Part shown: piece by piece, positions 51,751 through 59,624 of the stretch
How the letters are laid out: every line of letters starts with the position of its first letter
How positions within the stretch are numbered: the first letter of the stretch is position 1
Assembly: GCA_025980325.1 (NCBI GenBank)
Contig: JAICXQ010000002.1
Span: 1 to 64,000, forward strand
DNA: 64,000 nucleotides
From: Frankiales bacterium
Lineage (GTDB): Bacteria > Actinomycetota > Actinomycetes > JAFAQI01
Reading direction: 5' to 3'
Position numbers and translations under genes: made by a program
Notes under the pieces: model-generated
What the model was told of the DNA's origin: nothing
Database searches by the model: none
The model's input: only the letters and a program-made list of their open reading frames with translations

Positions 51751-53034
51751 ATGATGCACCACATGGCTGTCGACGTACTGGATCTTGCCGAGCGGCTCTG
51801 GGATGGACGCGCCACCGTCGACACCCATCATCCGGTCGGCGGCGGCGACGCGGCTCTCGTCGAAGTCGCCGACGGGGTCGCCTTCTGGCACGGCTTCTCG
51901 AACGTCACGGTCGTCGATACCGCCGCCGGCCTGGTCATCGCCGACAGTGGCGATCCCGTCTTTGCTGGGGTGCTGCACGAACGGGTCCGCGACTGGCGTC
52001 CGGATGCTCCGTTGCATTCGGCGGTGTTCAGCCACGGTCACATCGACCATGTCTTCGGGGTCGGATACTTCGACGCGGAAGCCGGCGAACGTGGGTGGCG
52101 ACGCCCGATCGTGTACGCGCAGGAGTCGCTGCCCGCACGCTTCGATCGTTACATTCTCACCGCGGGATACAACGCGACGATCAATCGGCGGCAGTTCGGC
52201 TTCGACGACCTGCAGTGGCCGATCGAGTATCGCTACCCGGACGTCACTTACCGCGACACGACGACCGTCGACGTCGACGAGCCGGTGACGTTGCACGCAG
52301 CGCGCGGCGAGACCGACGACCACACGTGGACATGGTTCGCCGACCGCAAGGTGCTGTGTTGTGGTGATCTATTCATTTGGGCCAGCCCCAACGCTGGCAA
52401 CCCGCAGAAAGTGCAGCGCTACGCCGCCGAATGGTCGGTTGCGTTGCGGACGATGGCAGCGCTCGATGCCGAGATACTGCTGCCGGGCCACGGCGTGCCG
52501 ATCGTCGGGACAGCACGCATCCGGCAAGCGCTCACAGATACCGCTGATTACCTCGACTCGCTGCACCAGCAGACCGTGGATCTGATGAACGCCGGCGCGA
52601 GCCTCGACACGATCCTGCACACGGTCGAGGCGCCTGCGTCCCTCGCCGATCGTCCGTACCTGCAACCGGTGTACGACGAGCCGGAGTTCGTCGTCCGCAA
52701 CATTTGGCGGCTGTACGGCGGCTGGTGGGACGGCAACCCTGCGACCTTGAAACCACCGCCGGAGTCCGCGCTGGCGACGGAAGTCGTGGCGCTCAGCGGC
52801 TTCGGCGCGATAACGGCACGGATAGAGTCGTTGCTGGCGAACGGCGACGACGAGTCGCTGCGGCTCGCCGGCCAGCTGGCGCAGTGGCTGGTGCAAGCCG
52901 ACGACACCTCGGCGGCCGCGCACGAAATCCGCGCCCGGGTGTACGCGACTCGGGTCGAAGTCGAACGGTCGACGATGAGCAAGGGCGTGTTCGGCTGGGC
53001 GCGACGCGAATCCGGGAACCGCGCCAGCCGCTGA
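51751..53034 (+). CDS. Alkylsulfatase-like metallo-beta-lactamase protein
   Basis: A 427-residue enzyme. The metallo-beta-lactamase domain has the metal motif H95-G-H97-I-D99-H100 (VFSHGHIDHV), a later His in LLPGHGVPIV and the Asp region VLCCGDLFIWA. The second part (about 265-420; RNIWRLYGGWWDGNPATLKP) is the dimerisation domain of SdsA-type alkylsulfatases. There is no signal peptide and no SCP2-like third domain, so a sulfatase or other esterase-like role is possible. The ribosome site is weak. Confidence 0.9.
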   Translation: MMHHMAVDVLDLAERLWDGRATVDTHHPVGGGDAALVEVADGVAFWHGFSNVTVVDTAAGLVIADSGDPVFAGVLHERVRDWRPDAPLHSAVFSHGHIDHVFGVGYFDAEAGERGWRRPIVYAQESLPARFDRYILTAGYNATINRRQFGFDDLQWPIEYRYPDVTYRDTTTVDVDEPVTLHAARGETDDHTWTWFADRKVLCCGDLFIWASPNAGNPQKVQRYAAEWSVALRTMAALDAEILLPGHGVPIVGTARIRQALTDTADYLDSLHQQTVDLMNAGASLDTILHTVEAPASLADRPYLQPVYDEPEFVVRNIWRLYGGWWDGNPATLKPPPESALATEVVALSGFGAITARIESLLANGDDESLRLAGQLAQWLVQADDTSAAAHEIRARVYATRVEVERSTMSKGVFGWARRESGNRASR

Positions 53035-53206
53035 CCGACATCGGCCTGTCGAAGCGGTCGGGGTCGCCGCACGTTCTCTGGTCCTGGTGTGCCAGCAGTC
53101 CCCGTTGCGGGCGCAGACGTAAATGGCCACGTTGGGCTATCGACCCGGAATCGGACATTAGGGAAGAGTCGAGGGCAATCCACCTCCACCTTCCGGGAGT
53201 TTGCTC

Positions 53207-54973
53207 GTGCGCCTTGGGACCTCGCCCACCCTGTCCCGTCCGCGAACCGACGTCGTCGCCCGCCTCCGCTGGGCGGTACCGACCGTGCTGCTCGGGGCCG
53301 TCGTCGCCGCCGCCGTGGCACCGGCCACCTCGGCGTACGCGGACACCACCGTCCCGGCCGGCGCGCCGGCCGCGCCCGCGTCGGTCACCGTCGACGCCGG
53401 CCCCGGCAGCCTGACGATCGGCTGGACGCCGCCTGCGGTCGCCGGCGACACCCCCATCAGCGGGTACGACGTCGCCGCGGTCCCCGCCGATCCGGCGAAC
53501 GGCACCGTCCCCGTGACGGCGGCGACCGACGCCACGACCATCACGGCGACGCTGTCGGGGCTCACCGACGGCGTCGACTACACCGTGACGGTCGCGGCCA
53601 CGAACTCCGCCGGCAGCGGCCCGGCGGCCACCGCCGACGGCACCCCGCGGACGGTTCCGGCCGCAGTCGCCCTCACCGGCGTCTCGGCCGCGGACAGCTC
53701 GGCGACCGTGACCTGGCAACCGCCCGCCTCCGACGGCGGCGCCGCCGTGGCGGACTACGTCGTCACCGCCCAGCCCTCGGGCCGAACGGTCACCGTCGCC
53801 GCCGACGCCACGACCGCCTCGATCGGTGGCCTGGCCGACGGGTCGGCCACCACGCTTTCCGTGGCGGCGGTCAACGCCGCCGGGACCGGACCCGCGGCGA
53901 CGACCGCCGCAGTGACACCGCGCAAGCCCGCCAACCTGAGGGTCGCCGTCGCGCCCGCGCGGGTCGCGGTCTACGGCACCGCAACCCACATCACCGCGAG
54001 CCTGACCGACACGTCCGGCCACCCCATCGCGGGTCGGCGCGTCGTGCTCTACTTCCGCGTCCGCACCGGCACGTTCCGGGCCGCGGCCGGCGGCCTCACC
54101 GGCAGCACCGGCCGGGTCACCTTGAGCACCGTACTGCCGGCCAACGCCGAGTTGGTGCTGCAACATTTCGCCGACGCAGTAGCCGGCGTTCGGATCGCGG
54201 CGGGGAGCGTTCTGGTCGCGCACAAGCTGACCGAGTCGGCGCCGCGATCGATCCTCGTCGGCCAGTACGTGACGACGACCGGCTCGGTGTCGCCGCGTCG
54301 CGCGATCGGCTCGCCGGTCGAGCTCAAGCGCCTGATCGGGACGCGCTGGATCACCGTCGCGACCGGCAGGATGACGACCGGGACGGCGTACCGCGTCTCC
54401 TGGAAACCGGCGAGTGCGGGCACGTACGCCTTGCGCGTCGTCATCCCGACCGATGCATCGTTCACCGCGGGCTGGGGTCGCGGCTGGCGGCAGACCGTCT
54501 CGGTCGAGACGGTCGCGAGCATCGCCGCCGGCATCCTGCGCAACACCCGGATCACGCTGGCGACGGCACACGAGAGCGGCGTCCGCGACGACGCGACCGC
54601 GAAGGACGACATGTTGGCGCTCGCCGCGCATCACTGGGCGCCGCGGTCGGCGTACCAGAACGCGCCAGGTGGCAGTACGCCGGTTGACATCCGGTTGCTG
54701 CGCGCGTTGCGGGCGCTGGGCAGCAAGGCGCGGGTGACGGTGAGCGAGATCGCCGGCGGTAGCCACGCGGTCGGCTCGTCGCACTACCGCGGCGAGGCGA
54801 TGGACATCACCGTCGTCAACGGTGTCAGCATCGCCGGCGGCGGCAACTACTCGCTCGTCGCATCGGTGTGCCGCAGCTACGGCGCGAGCGTCGTGTACGA
54901 CCCGGCATACGACCCGTACGGCGGGCACGGCAACCACGTGCACTGCCAGTGGGGCGCCCTCGGCCGCGACTAG
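53207..54973 (+). CDS. Secreted peptidase: two Fn3 domains, Ig-like domains, M15-type C-terminus
   Basis: A 588-residue exported protein. After the signal peptide come two fibronectin type III domains (about 45-235; GSLTIGWTPPAVAGDTPISG and SATVTWQPPASDGGAAVADY), then Ig-like beta domains (to about 440). The C-terminal 150 residues are like M15/Hedgehog-fold DD-peptidases: the zinc ligands are in SSHYRGEAMDI (His and Asp) and GNHVHCQW (His). It should cut peptidoglycan stem peptides. GTG at 53207 with GGGAG 7 nt upstream. Confidence 0.85.
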   Translation: MRLGTSPTLSRPRTDVVARLRWAVPTVLLGAVVAAAVAPATSAYADTTVPAGAPAAPASVTVDAGPGSLTIGWTPPAVAGDTPISGYDVAAVPADPANGTVPVTAATDATTITATLSGLTDGVDYTVTVAATNSAGSGPAATADGTPRTVPAAVALTGVSAADSSATVTWQPPASDGGAAVADYVVTAQPSGRTVTVAADATTASIGGLADGSATTLSVAAVNAAGTGPAATTAAVTPRKPANLRVAVAPARVAVYGTATHITASLTDTSGHPIAGRRVVLYFRVRTGTFRAAAGGLTGSTGRVTLSTVLPANAELVLQHFADAVAGVRIAAGSVLVAHKLTESAPRSILVGQYVTTTGSVSPRRAIGSPVELKRLIGTRWITVATGRMTTGTAYRVSWKPASAGTYALRVVIPTDASFTAGWGRGWRQTVSVETVASIAAGILRNTRITLATAHESGVRDDATAKDDMLALAAHHWAPRSAYQNAPGGSTPVDIRLLRALRALGSKARVTVSEIAGGSHAVGSSHYRGEAMDITVVNGVSIAGGGNYSLVASVCRSYGASVVYDPAYDPYGGHGNHVHCQWGALGRD

Positions 54974-55238
54974 AGCGGATTCGCATTCGCGAGTCGATCG
55001 GCACTGCATCAGCCCGCGGAGGCTAGACCTCGTCGGGTTGTTGGCAGCTTGTTGCAATGGCCAGATTTGGCCGCCCGATGTCCCTATCCGAACCCCGGTT
55101 GGTTGTCGCATCTTTCCGTTACGTCGGAGTGCGTGCCGCTAACGGGCGGCGGCACGTCTCACCAATCGCGCCTCGCAGTGGAGCGGAGGGATCAAGGGGC
55201 TCGGCGCCCGGTTCGTCGACAACTATTGGGGGTTCACG

Positions 55239-55721
55239 TTGGCATCACATCTGAAGTTCCGGCGCCGGCTCGTCTTGGCCGGGCTCGCGGGCGTCATGTG
55301 CGCGATCGTCGCGGGTCCGGCATTGGCGTCCGCGGAACAATGGAACACCGTGTCCGAGGACACGTCTCCGACGCCAGGAGCGTGGAGACTGCAGCCCTAC
55401 GTTCGTACCCACAACACAAGCGGCCCGATCCAGTTCGAGGCAAACAACCTGAACGCTTGGTGCCGAAACAAGACGAACGGCAAGTCCTACTACTGGCTGC
55501 AGATGTGGAACTACGGCACGGGCGCGCCGATGTCGGGGACCGCGGTGCATGTCACCCAACCTGCCGCGACAGGGCAGAACGTCGTCTACACGATGGTCAC
55601 GAACATGCCGGCAGTGCTGAAGTTCCAGGACTACGAGGCGATGGACGCCGACTGCTACGCCGGCACCATCGGCGGCTTCGGTCAGGGCGGCATGCCGGTA
55701 ACCGGCCGGATGTATTACTAG
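55239..55721 (+). CDS. Small secreted protein, paralogue A
   Basis: A 160-residue exported protein with signal peptide (FRRRLVLAGLAGVMCAIVAG, cut near ALASA). The mature part is similar to the next gene: both begin QWN followed by polar residues, have a middle YYWLQMWN/YYLRIWD strand, then PAVLKFQDYE/PAGLKFQDAD, and end in YY. Two Cys suggest one disulfide bond. Start is TTG at 55239 with a G-rich ribosome site. Function is unknown. Confidence 0.75.
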   Translation: MASHLKFRRRLVLAGLAGVMCAIVAGPALASAEQWNTVSEDTSPTPGAWRLQPYVRTHNTSGPIQFEANNLNAWCRNKTNGKSYYWLQMWNYGTGAPMSGTAVHVTQPAATGQNVVYTMVTNMPAVLKFQDYEAMDADCYAGTIGGFGQGGMPVTGRMYY

Positions 55722-55748
55722 CGATCCGACTCTTCAGGAGGAGCGACC

Positions 55749-56210
55749 TTGAAGCGCTTGATAGCAACTGCAGCCGCGGGCATCGTGTCTGCGTTCGTTC
55801 TGACGCCGCTGAGTGCAACGGCCGCGCAGTGGAACAACGTCAAAGACAGCACCTCGCACACCGTGAATGCGATCGTCATTCACACATACGTGCGCACGAA
55901 GACGACTCCGAGTTACATCGAGTATCAGCCCGACTACCCGGACACGGGCACCGACACCGCTTGCGACGACGGAAGCGGTGACGGCAAGGGCTACTACTTG
56001 CGGATCTGGGACACCAACAGGGCCACGTGGCTCGCTCTTACCGATTGGCGCCTCATCCAACCGAACATCTACGCGGACCCAGCAGGTGGCGGCCAGACGA
56101 TCACCACGTTGACCGGCTACGAGCCCGCCGGGTTGAAGTTCCAAGACGCCGACAAGGCGACGTGTTCGACGACCAAGTCCACGCAGTACACCGGACAGCT
56201 CTACTACTAA
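55749..56210 (+). CDS. Small secreted protein, paralogue B
   Basis: A 153-residue exported protein with signal peptide (MKRLIATAAAGIVSAFVLTP). It is a diverged copy of the preceding gene (shared QWN start, YYLRIWD, AGLKFQDAD, final YY) with one Cys in each half. It starts at TTG 55749 with a very strong AGGAGGAG ribosome site, 27 nt after its paralogue, so the two are co-transcribed. A strong hairpin follows. Function is unknown. Confidence 0.8.
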   Translation: MKRLIATAAAGIVSAFVLTPLSATAAQWNNVKDSTSHTVNAIVIHTYVRTKTTPSYIEYQPDYPDTGTDTACDDGSGDGKGYYLRIWDTNRATWLALTDWRLIQPNIYADPAGGGQTITTLTGYEPAGLKFQDADKATCSTTKSTQYTGQLYY

Positions 56211-56219
56211 GCCGAATCC

Positions 56220-56251
56220 GGGGTGGCGGTCCCACGGTGGGCCGCCACCCC
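56220..56251 (+). terminator. Strong two-part hairpin after the paralogue pair
   Basis: The outer arms GGGGTGGCGG/CCGCCACCCC enclose the inner stem CCCAC/GTGGG, giving an almost continuous 15-bp stem. It lies 10 nt past paralogue B and before the 170-residue gene. Confidence 0.7.
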
Positions 56252-56274
56252 GAGAACATCAGGGGGCAGGAATC

Positions 56275-56787
56275 GTGCCGGGAGCTCTCCGCGGTCTGAG
56301 ATCATCGCTGACGTATCTCGTCGTGTTCGTGGCCGCGTTTGCAGCGGTCAGCACAAGTTGGTACCTGGTCGCGTTTCAGCACCGGGCGCCGAGCAACCCG
56401 ACGTCATATGCGTCAGCAAAGGCCGAGTTCGACCGAACGACGAAGTCGTTGACGCTCCCCGCCGGTACGACGTGGCCGGCCAAACTCCGTTACCCACACA
56501 CCCCCGGCGCGACGTACGTCTTTTCGCCCGGGTTCGGCAAGCAGCAGGCACAGTTCTACTGGTACTGCGCCTGGAGCAGGGATTGGCTGTCCCGTTACGC
56601 GGATGGCACCGGCACCTACTCGTTGAACGAGATGAAGAAGGTCACGACCATGGACCTCTTCGAACGCGACTTCGACCTGACAACCCAGCAATACACCGAA
56701 CGTGAGCTGACGGACGCGCAAGCCGGCGACCCAAAGGCCCTTCGGACCGACGTCGACTTGAACTGCCCCCCACCGGTGACGAAGTAA
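56275..56787 (+). CDS. Membrane-anchored exported protein of unknown function
   Basis: A 170-residue protein with one N-terminal membrane helix (LTYLVVFVAAFAAVSTSWYL) and an outer part with two Cys (YWYCAWS and DLNCPPP). The middle reads SLTLPAGTTWPAKLRYPHTP. GTG at 56275 with AGGA 4-8 nt upstream. It follows the paralogue pair but is separated by a hairpin. It ends 5 nt before the convergent LuxR-type gene ends. No family is recognised. Confidence 0.75.
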   Translation: MPGALRGLRSSLTYLVVFVAAFAAVSTSWYLVAFQHRAPSNPTSYASAKAEFDRTTKSLTLPAGTTWPAKLRYPHTPGATYVFSPGFGKQQAQFYWYCAWSRDWLSRYADGTGTYSLNEMKKVTTMDLFERDFDLTTQQYTERELTDAQAGDPKALRTDVDLNCPPPVTK

Positions 56788-56791
56788 GCGG

Positions 56792-57796
56792 CTACGCCGA
56801 CAGCCAGCCGCGGCGGATCGCTGCGGCGACGGCCGCAGCGCGGGTCTGCTCGCCGAGCTCTGCCATCAAGGCGGCGACGTCGCGGCGGATGGTTCGCACG
56901 CCGACGCCGAGGGAGCGCGCGATCGCCTCGTCCTTACGCCCTCCCGCCATCAGCTCGAGCACGCGAGCCGCGCGCCCGGAAGGCGCACCGTCCGGGCCGA
57001 CGACGAACAGCGGGGTCGCCTCGTTCCATAGTCGCTCGAAGAGGAACACACACATGTCGACGATCGTGCGGACCCGGATGAAGATGGCGCCGCGCGCTTG
57101 GTCGGCTGGGTCCAGCGGGACTACGACGACCTCGTTGTCGAACACCAGCATGCGCGTGGGGATCCGGTTGAGAACGCGTACCTGCTCGCCGGCAGCCGCG
57201 ACCGTCGTGAAGTAACGGAAGGTTTCTTCGTCGACGTCGAGAGTCTCGTGCGCGACGATCGTACGACCGGGAACGCCCCGGCGCAGCACGGCCAGGTCGT
57301 CTGCAAGGGACTTTGCTCGACCGGTGGCGTCGGTTTGTACACCATCGATGCTGAGTGTTGCGGTCCGCACCTCCCGAGACAACATCATCAGGCGATGTTG
57401 CGTCGCCTCGCGTCCTTCGACCACCTCGATCGGCAGCGCCGCGTCGATCCGCTGCCGTCCCTGCGCGTACTCCTGGGCAAGCGCCGGCAGCTGCGCGCGG
57501 AGGTCGGACAGTGCGGAGAGCCGGCCGGCGAGCTCACGCTGCTCGATGGCGACCGCATGCTCGATCGAGACCATCGGGTCGACGGCGGACAGACCAAGTT
57601 CAGTGCGCGCCGGCTCCACAAATCCGCGGATGCGCAGTTCCTCGACCGCGTGCTCGACCCGCTCGTCGTCGTATCCGGTCTTGGTACGCAACGCGACGAG
57701 ATCCAGATCGGGCCATCGCAGGAGCGTCTGCCACACCACGTCGGCGTCGGCAGACACCCCGAATACCCCGAGCGTCGGCTTGCCCTCCGCGGTCAT
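56792..57796 (-). CDS. LuxR-type regulator with TrmB-like front
   Basis: A 334-residue DNA-binding protein. The front has a winged-helix-like part (VVWQTLLRWPDLDLVALRTK, ELRIRGFVEPAR) and a ligand-type middle domain, as in TrmB-like regulators. The last 60 residues are a LuxR helix-turn-helix: RVLELMAGGRKDEAIARSLG with GVRTIRRDVAALM. It has no receiver domain, so it probably responds to a ligand or partner. It is divergent from the subtilase gene, with a perfect palindrome between them. Confidence 0.88.
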   Translation of the reverse strand: MTAEGKPTLGVFGVSADADVVWQTLLRWPDLDLVALRTKTGYDDERVEHAVEELRIRGFVEPARTELGLSAVDPMVSIEHAVAIEQRELAGRLSALSDLRAQLPALAQEYAQGRQRIDAALPIEVVEGREATQHRLMMLSREVRTATLSIDGVQTDATGRAKSLADDLAVLRRGVPGRTIVAHETLDVDEETFRYFTTVAAAGEQVRVLNRIPTRMLVFDNEVVVVPLDPADQARGAIFIRVRTIVDMCVFLFERLWNEATPLFVVGPDGAPSGRAARVLELMAGGRKDEAIARSLGVGVRTIRRDVAALMAELGEQTRAAAVAAAIRRGWLSA

Positions 57797-57867
57797 CGAA
57801 GAAGTATGCGGCGGTTGGAAGGCACTGTCACGGCGACGTGTCGGCTAACGCGTGGGTAGTTCCATGT

Positions 57868-57881
57868 AGTCAAATTTGACT
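57868..57881. promoter_or_regulatory. Perfect 14-bp palindrome between regulator and subtilase
   Basis: AGTCAAATTTGACT is a perfect palindrome, AT-rich in a GC-rich setting, midway in the 171-bp divergent region. On either strand it contains TTGACT, a -35-like hexamer. It is the best candidate operator for the LuxR-type regulator encoded beside it. Confidence 0.6.
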
Positions 57882-57967
57882 CCATTTAGGGATGTCCCAA
57901 GTCGTGGCGAGGTGGTGGGCTTGGTCGCAGTCGATATCAATCGCCCGATAAGGGGTTGACGGCCACG

Positions 57968-59611
57968 ATGCGTGCACCGGTGCGGCGACACAGGGGTTGG
58001 CGGGCAGGCGCGCTGGCGGCATGCACATGCGTCGCACTCGCCGGATGGCCGGCGTTGGCGGGCCAGGTGAAGGTCACGCTGGCGCCGTTCATCGTCCAGG
58101 CCACGACGGACACCGTCGCGACCACGGCGGTCGATGCCGTCATCGCTGCCAACGGCGGTGTGGGCCAGGTCGTCGCCCCGCTGCCGCTGGTAAACGGTGT
58201 CCTTGCCAACCTGAGCACCGTCGAGGTCACGCAACTGTCCGTGAACCTCGCCGTCTCACCGGACGGGATGGTCCTGACGTCGATGGCGCCCACGAAGGGG
58301 GGCACGCCGCCACCGCCGCCCCGGCAACTCGACAACGTCTTCCCGCAAGTCACCGGCGCAGCAGCGGTCATCGCGAACGGCGACAGCGGTCAAGGTGTCG
58401 GCGTCGCAGTGGTCGACACCGGCATCGCGGACCTGCCGGACTTCGCCGGACGGCTTCGCCCCGGCGTGGACTTCACGACGGAGAGCAACCCGCACCTCGA
58501 CAGCTACGGACACGGGACGTTCGTCGCCGGGCTCGTCGCCGGCGACGGCTCGTCGTCCAACGGCGTCTACGTCGGCGAGGCGCCGGGCGCCGACCTCGTA
58601 CCGGTGAAGGTCGCCGGCAAGTCCGGCAGCACGACGGTGTCGACCCTGATTCGTGCATTGCAGTGGATCAAGGACGACGCCACCGACAACATCCGCGTCA
58701 TCAACATGTCGGTCGGCGCGATCCCACCCGGACCGACCTCGCTGAACCCGCTCGACCAAGCTGTCGAGACGATGTGGCAGGCCGGCTACGTCGTCGTGAC
58801 CTCTGCGGGCAACAACGGTTCGAAACCTGGCACCGTCACCTCACCAGGAGACGATCCTCTCGTCGTCACCGTCGGTGCGCTCGACGACAAGGACACGGTG
58901 ACGCCCGCGGACGACGCGGTGCCGAGCTTCAGCAGCAACGGGCCGACGTCGTGGAACGCATGGTGGAAGCCGGATCTGATCGCGCCGGGCAAGTCGGTCG
59001 TCAGTGTGATGGCACCGCGCTCGGTCATCTGGAACAACTTCAAGTCCGCTCGGGTCGGGACCACGAACTTCGTCGGCTCCGGAACGTCGTTCGCGGCCGC
59101 GATCACCAGCGGCGCGGCGGCGATGCTGCTCGCCCACGACCCCGCCGCCAGCCCCGACGACGTCAAGGCCGCATTGCTCACGACGACGAACGCCGGCCCC
59201 AATCCCCCGCAGGATCCCTTCCAGCAGGGGCACGGTGTTCTCGACGTCGCGCGCGCGATCGACGAGCCGGCCGTGACCATGGTCCAGGGCGTCAGTCTGA
59301 TCCCGATTCCGGTGGCCGGCGCGCCGATCCCGCTGCTCTCGACGCAGGTCGTCTCGACGTGGGCGACGGTCAACGTGACCGAGCAGGCGCTGTACCCGGC
59401 GCCGTACCCCTTCCCGTACGCCGGTGACGCGACCACGTCGCTGGACCCGGACCTGTCCACACCGCTGTTCCAATCCTCGGCGTGGAACTCCTCCGCGTGG
59501 AACAGCTCGGCCTGGAACTCCTCCGCGTGGAACAGCTCCGCCTGGAACTCCTCCGCGTGGAACAGCTCCGCCTGGAACAGCTCGGCGTGGAACAGCTCGG
59601 CCTGGAACTGA
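57968..59611 (+). CDS. Secreted subtilase (S8) with SAWN-repeat tail
   Basis: A 547-residue exported serine peptidase. The signal peptide is WRAGALAACTCVALAGWPAL. The catalytic triad is D150 (AVVDTGIAD), H182 (SYGHGTFVAG) and S374 (SGTSFAAAI). The oxyanion Asn lies in VVTSAGNNGSKPG. After the domain and a short linker, the protein ends in nine copies of SSAWN. Start is taken as the ATG at 57968; TTG at 57956, directly after AAGGGG, is a second choice. The GGDEF-EAL gene begins 14 nt after the stop, so the two are probably one operon. Confidence 0.92.
   Translation: MRAPVRRHRGWRAGALAACTCVALAGWPALAGQVKVTLAPFIVQATTDTVATTAVDAVIAANGGVGQVVAPLPLVNGVLANLSTVEVTQLSVNLAVSPDGMVLTSMAPTKGGTPPPPPRQLDNVFPQVTGAAAVIANGDSGQGVGVAVVDTGIADLPDFAGRLRPGVDFTTESNPHLDSYGHGTFVAGLVAGDGSSSNGVYVGEAPGADLVPVKVAGKSGSTTVSTLIRALQWIKDDATDNIRVINMSVGAIPPGPTSLNPLDQAVETMWQAGYVVVTSAGNNGSKPGTVTSPGDDPLVVTVGALDDKDTVTPADDAVPSFSSNGPTSWNAWWKPDLIAPGKSVVSVMAPRSVIWNNFKSARVGTTNFVGSGTSFAAAITSGAAAMLLAHDPAASPDDVKAALLTTTNAGPNPPQDPFQQGHGVLDVARAIDEPAVTMVQGVSLIPIPVAGAPIPLLSTQVVSTWATVNVTEQALYPAPYPFPYAGDATTSLDPDLSTPLFQSSAWNSSAWNSSAWNSSAWNSSAWNSSAWNSSAWNSSAWNSSAWN
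59474..59608 (+). repeat. Nine 15-bp tandem repeats coding SSAWN
   Basis: The unit is TCCTCSGCGTGGAAC or AGCTCSGCCTGGAAC, repeated nine times without a break up to the stop codon. The two variants partly alternate, which suggests duplication of a 30-bp double unit. Copy number can change in frame by slippage. Confidence 0.92.
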
Positions 59612-59624
59612 ACCGGGGGAATCG

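Noticed and set aside
53045-53130. Small minus-strand frame beginning MAIYVCARNGDCWH
   Set aside because: It looks like the front of a small protein but has no ribosome site and runs on into shadow sequence of the metallo-beta-lactamase gene; support is too weak.
52793-55111. Minus-strand frame of 772 codons opposite the Fn3-M15 gene
   Set aside because: No domain and extreme Gly/Arg content; the opposite strand has clear Fn3 and zinc motifs.
59474-59608. CRISPR array
   Set aside because: The 15-bp units are directly joined without spacers and code in frame for SSAWN.
59424-59624. N-terminal extension of the GGDEF-EAL gene through the SAWN repeat DNA
   Set aside because: It would code for a Pro/Arg/Thr repeat only because the repeat DNA is open in all phases; the ATG at 59625 has a good ribosome site.
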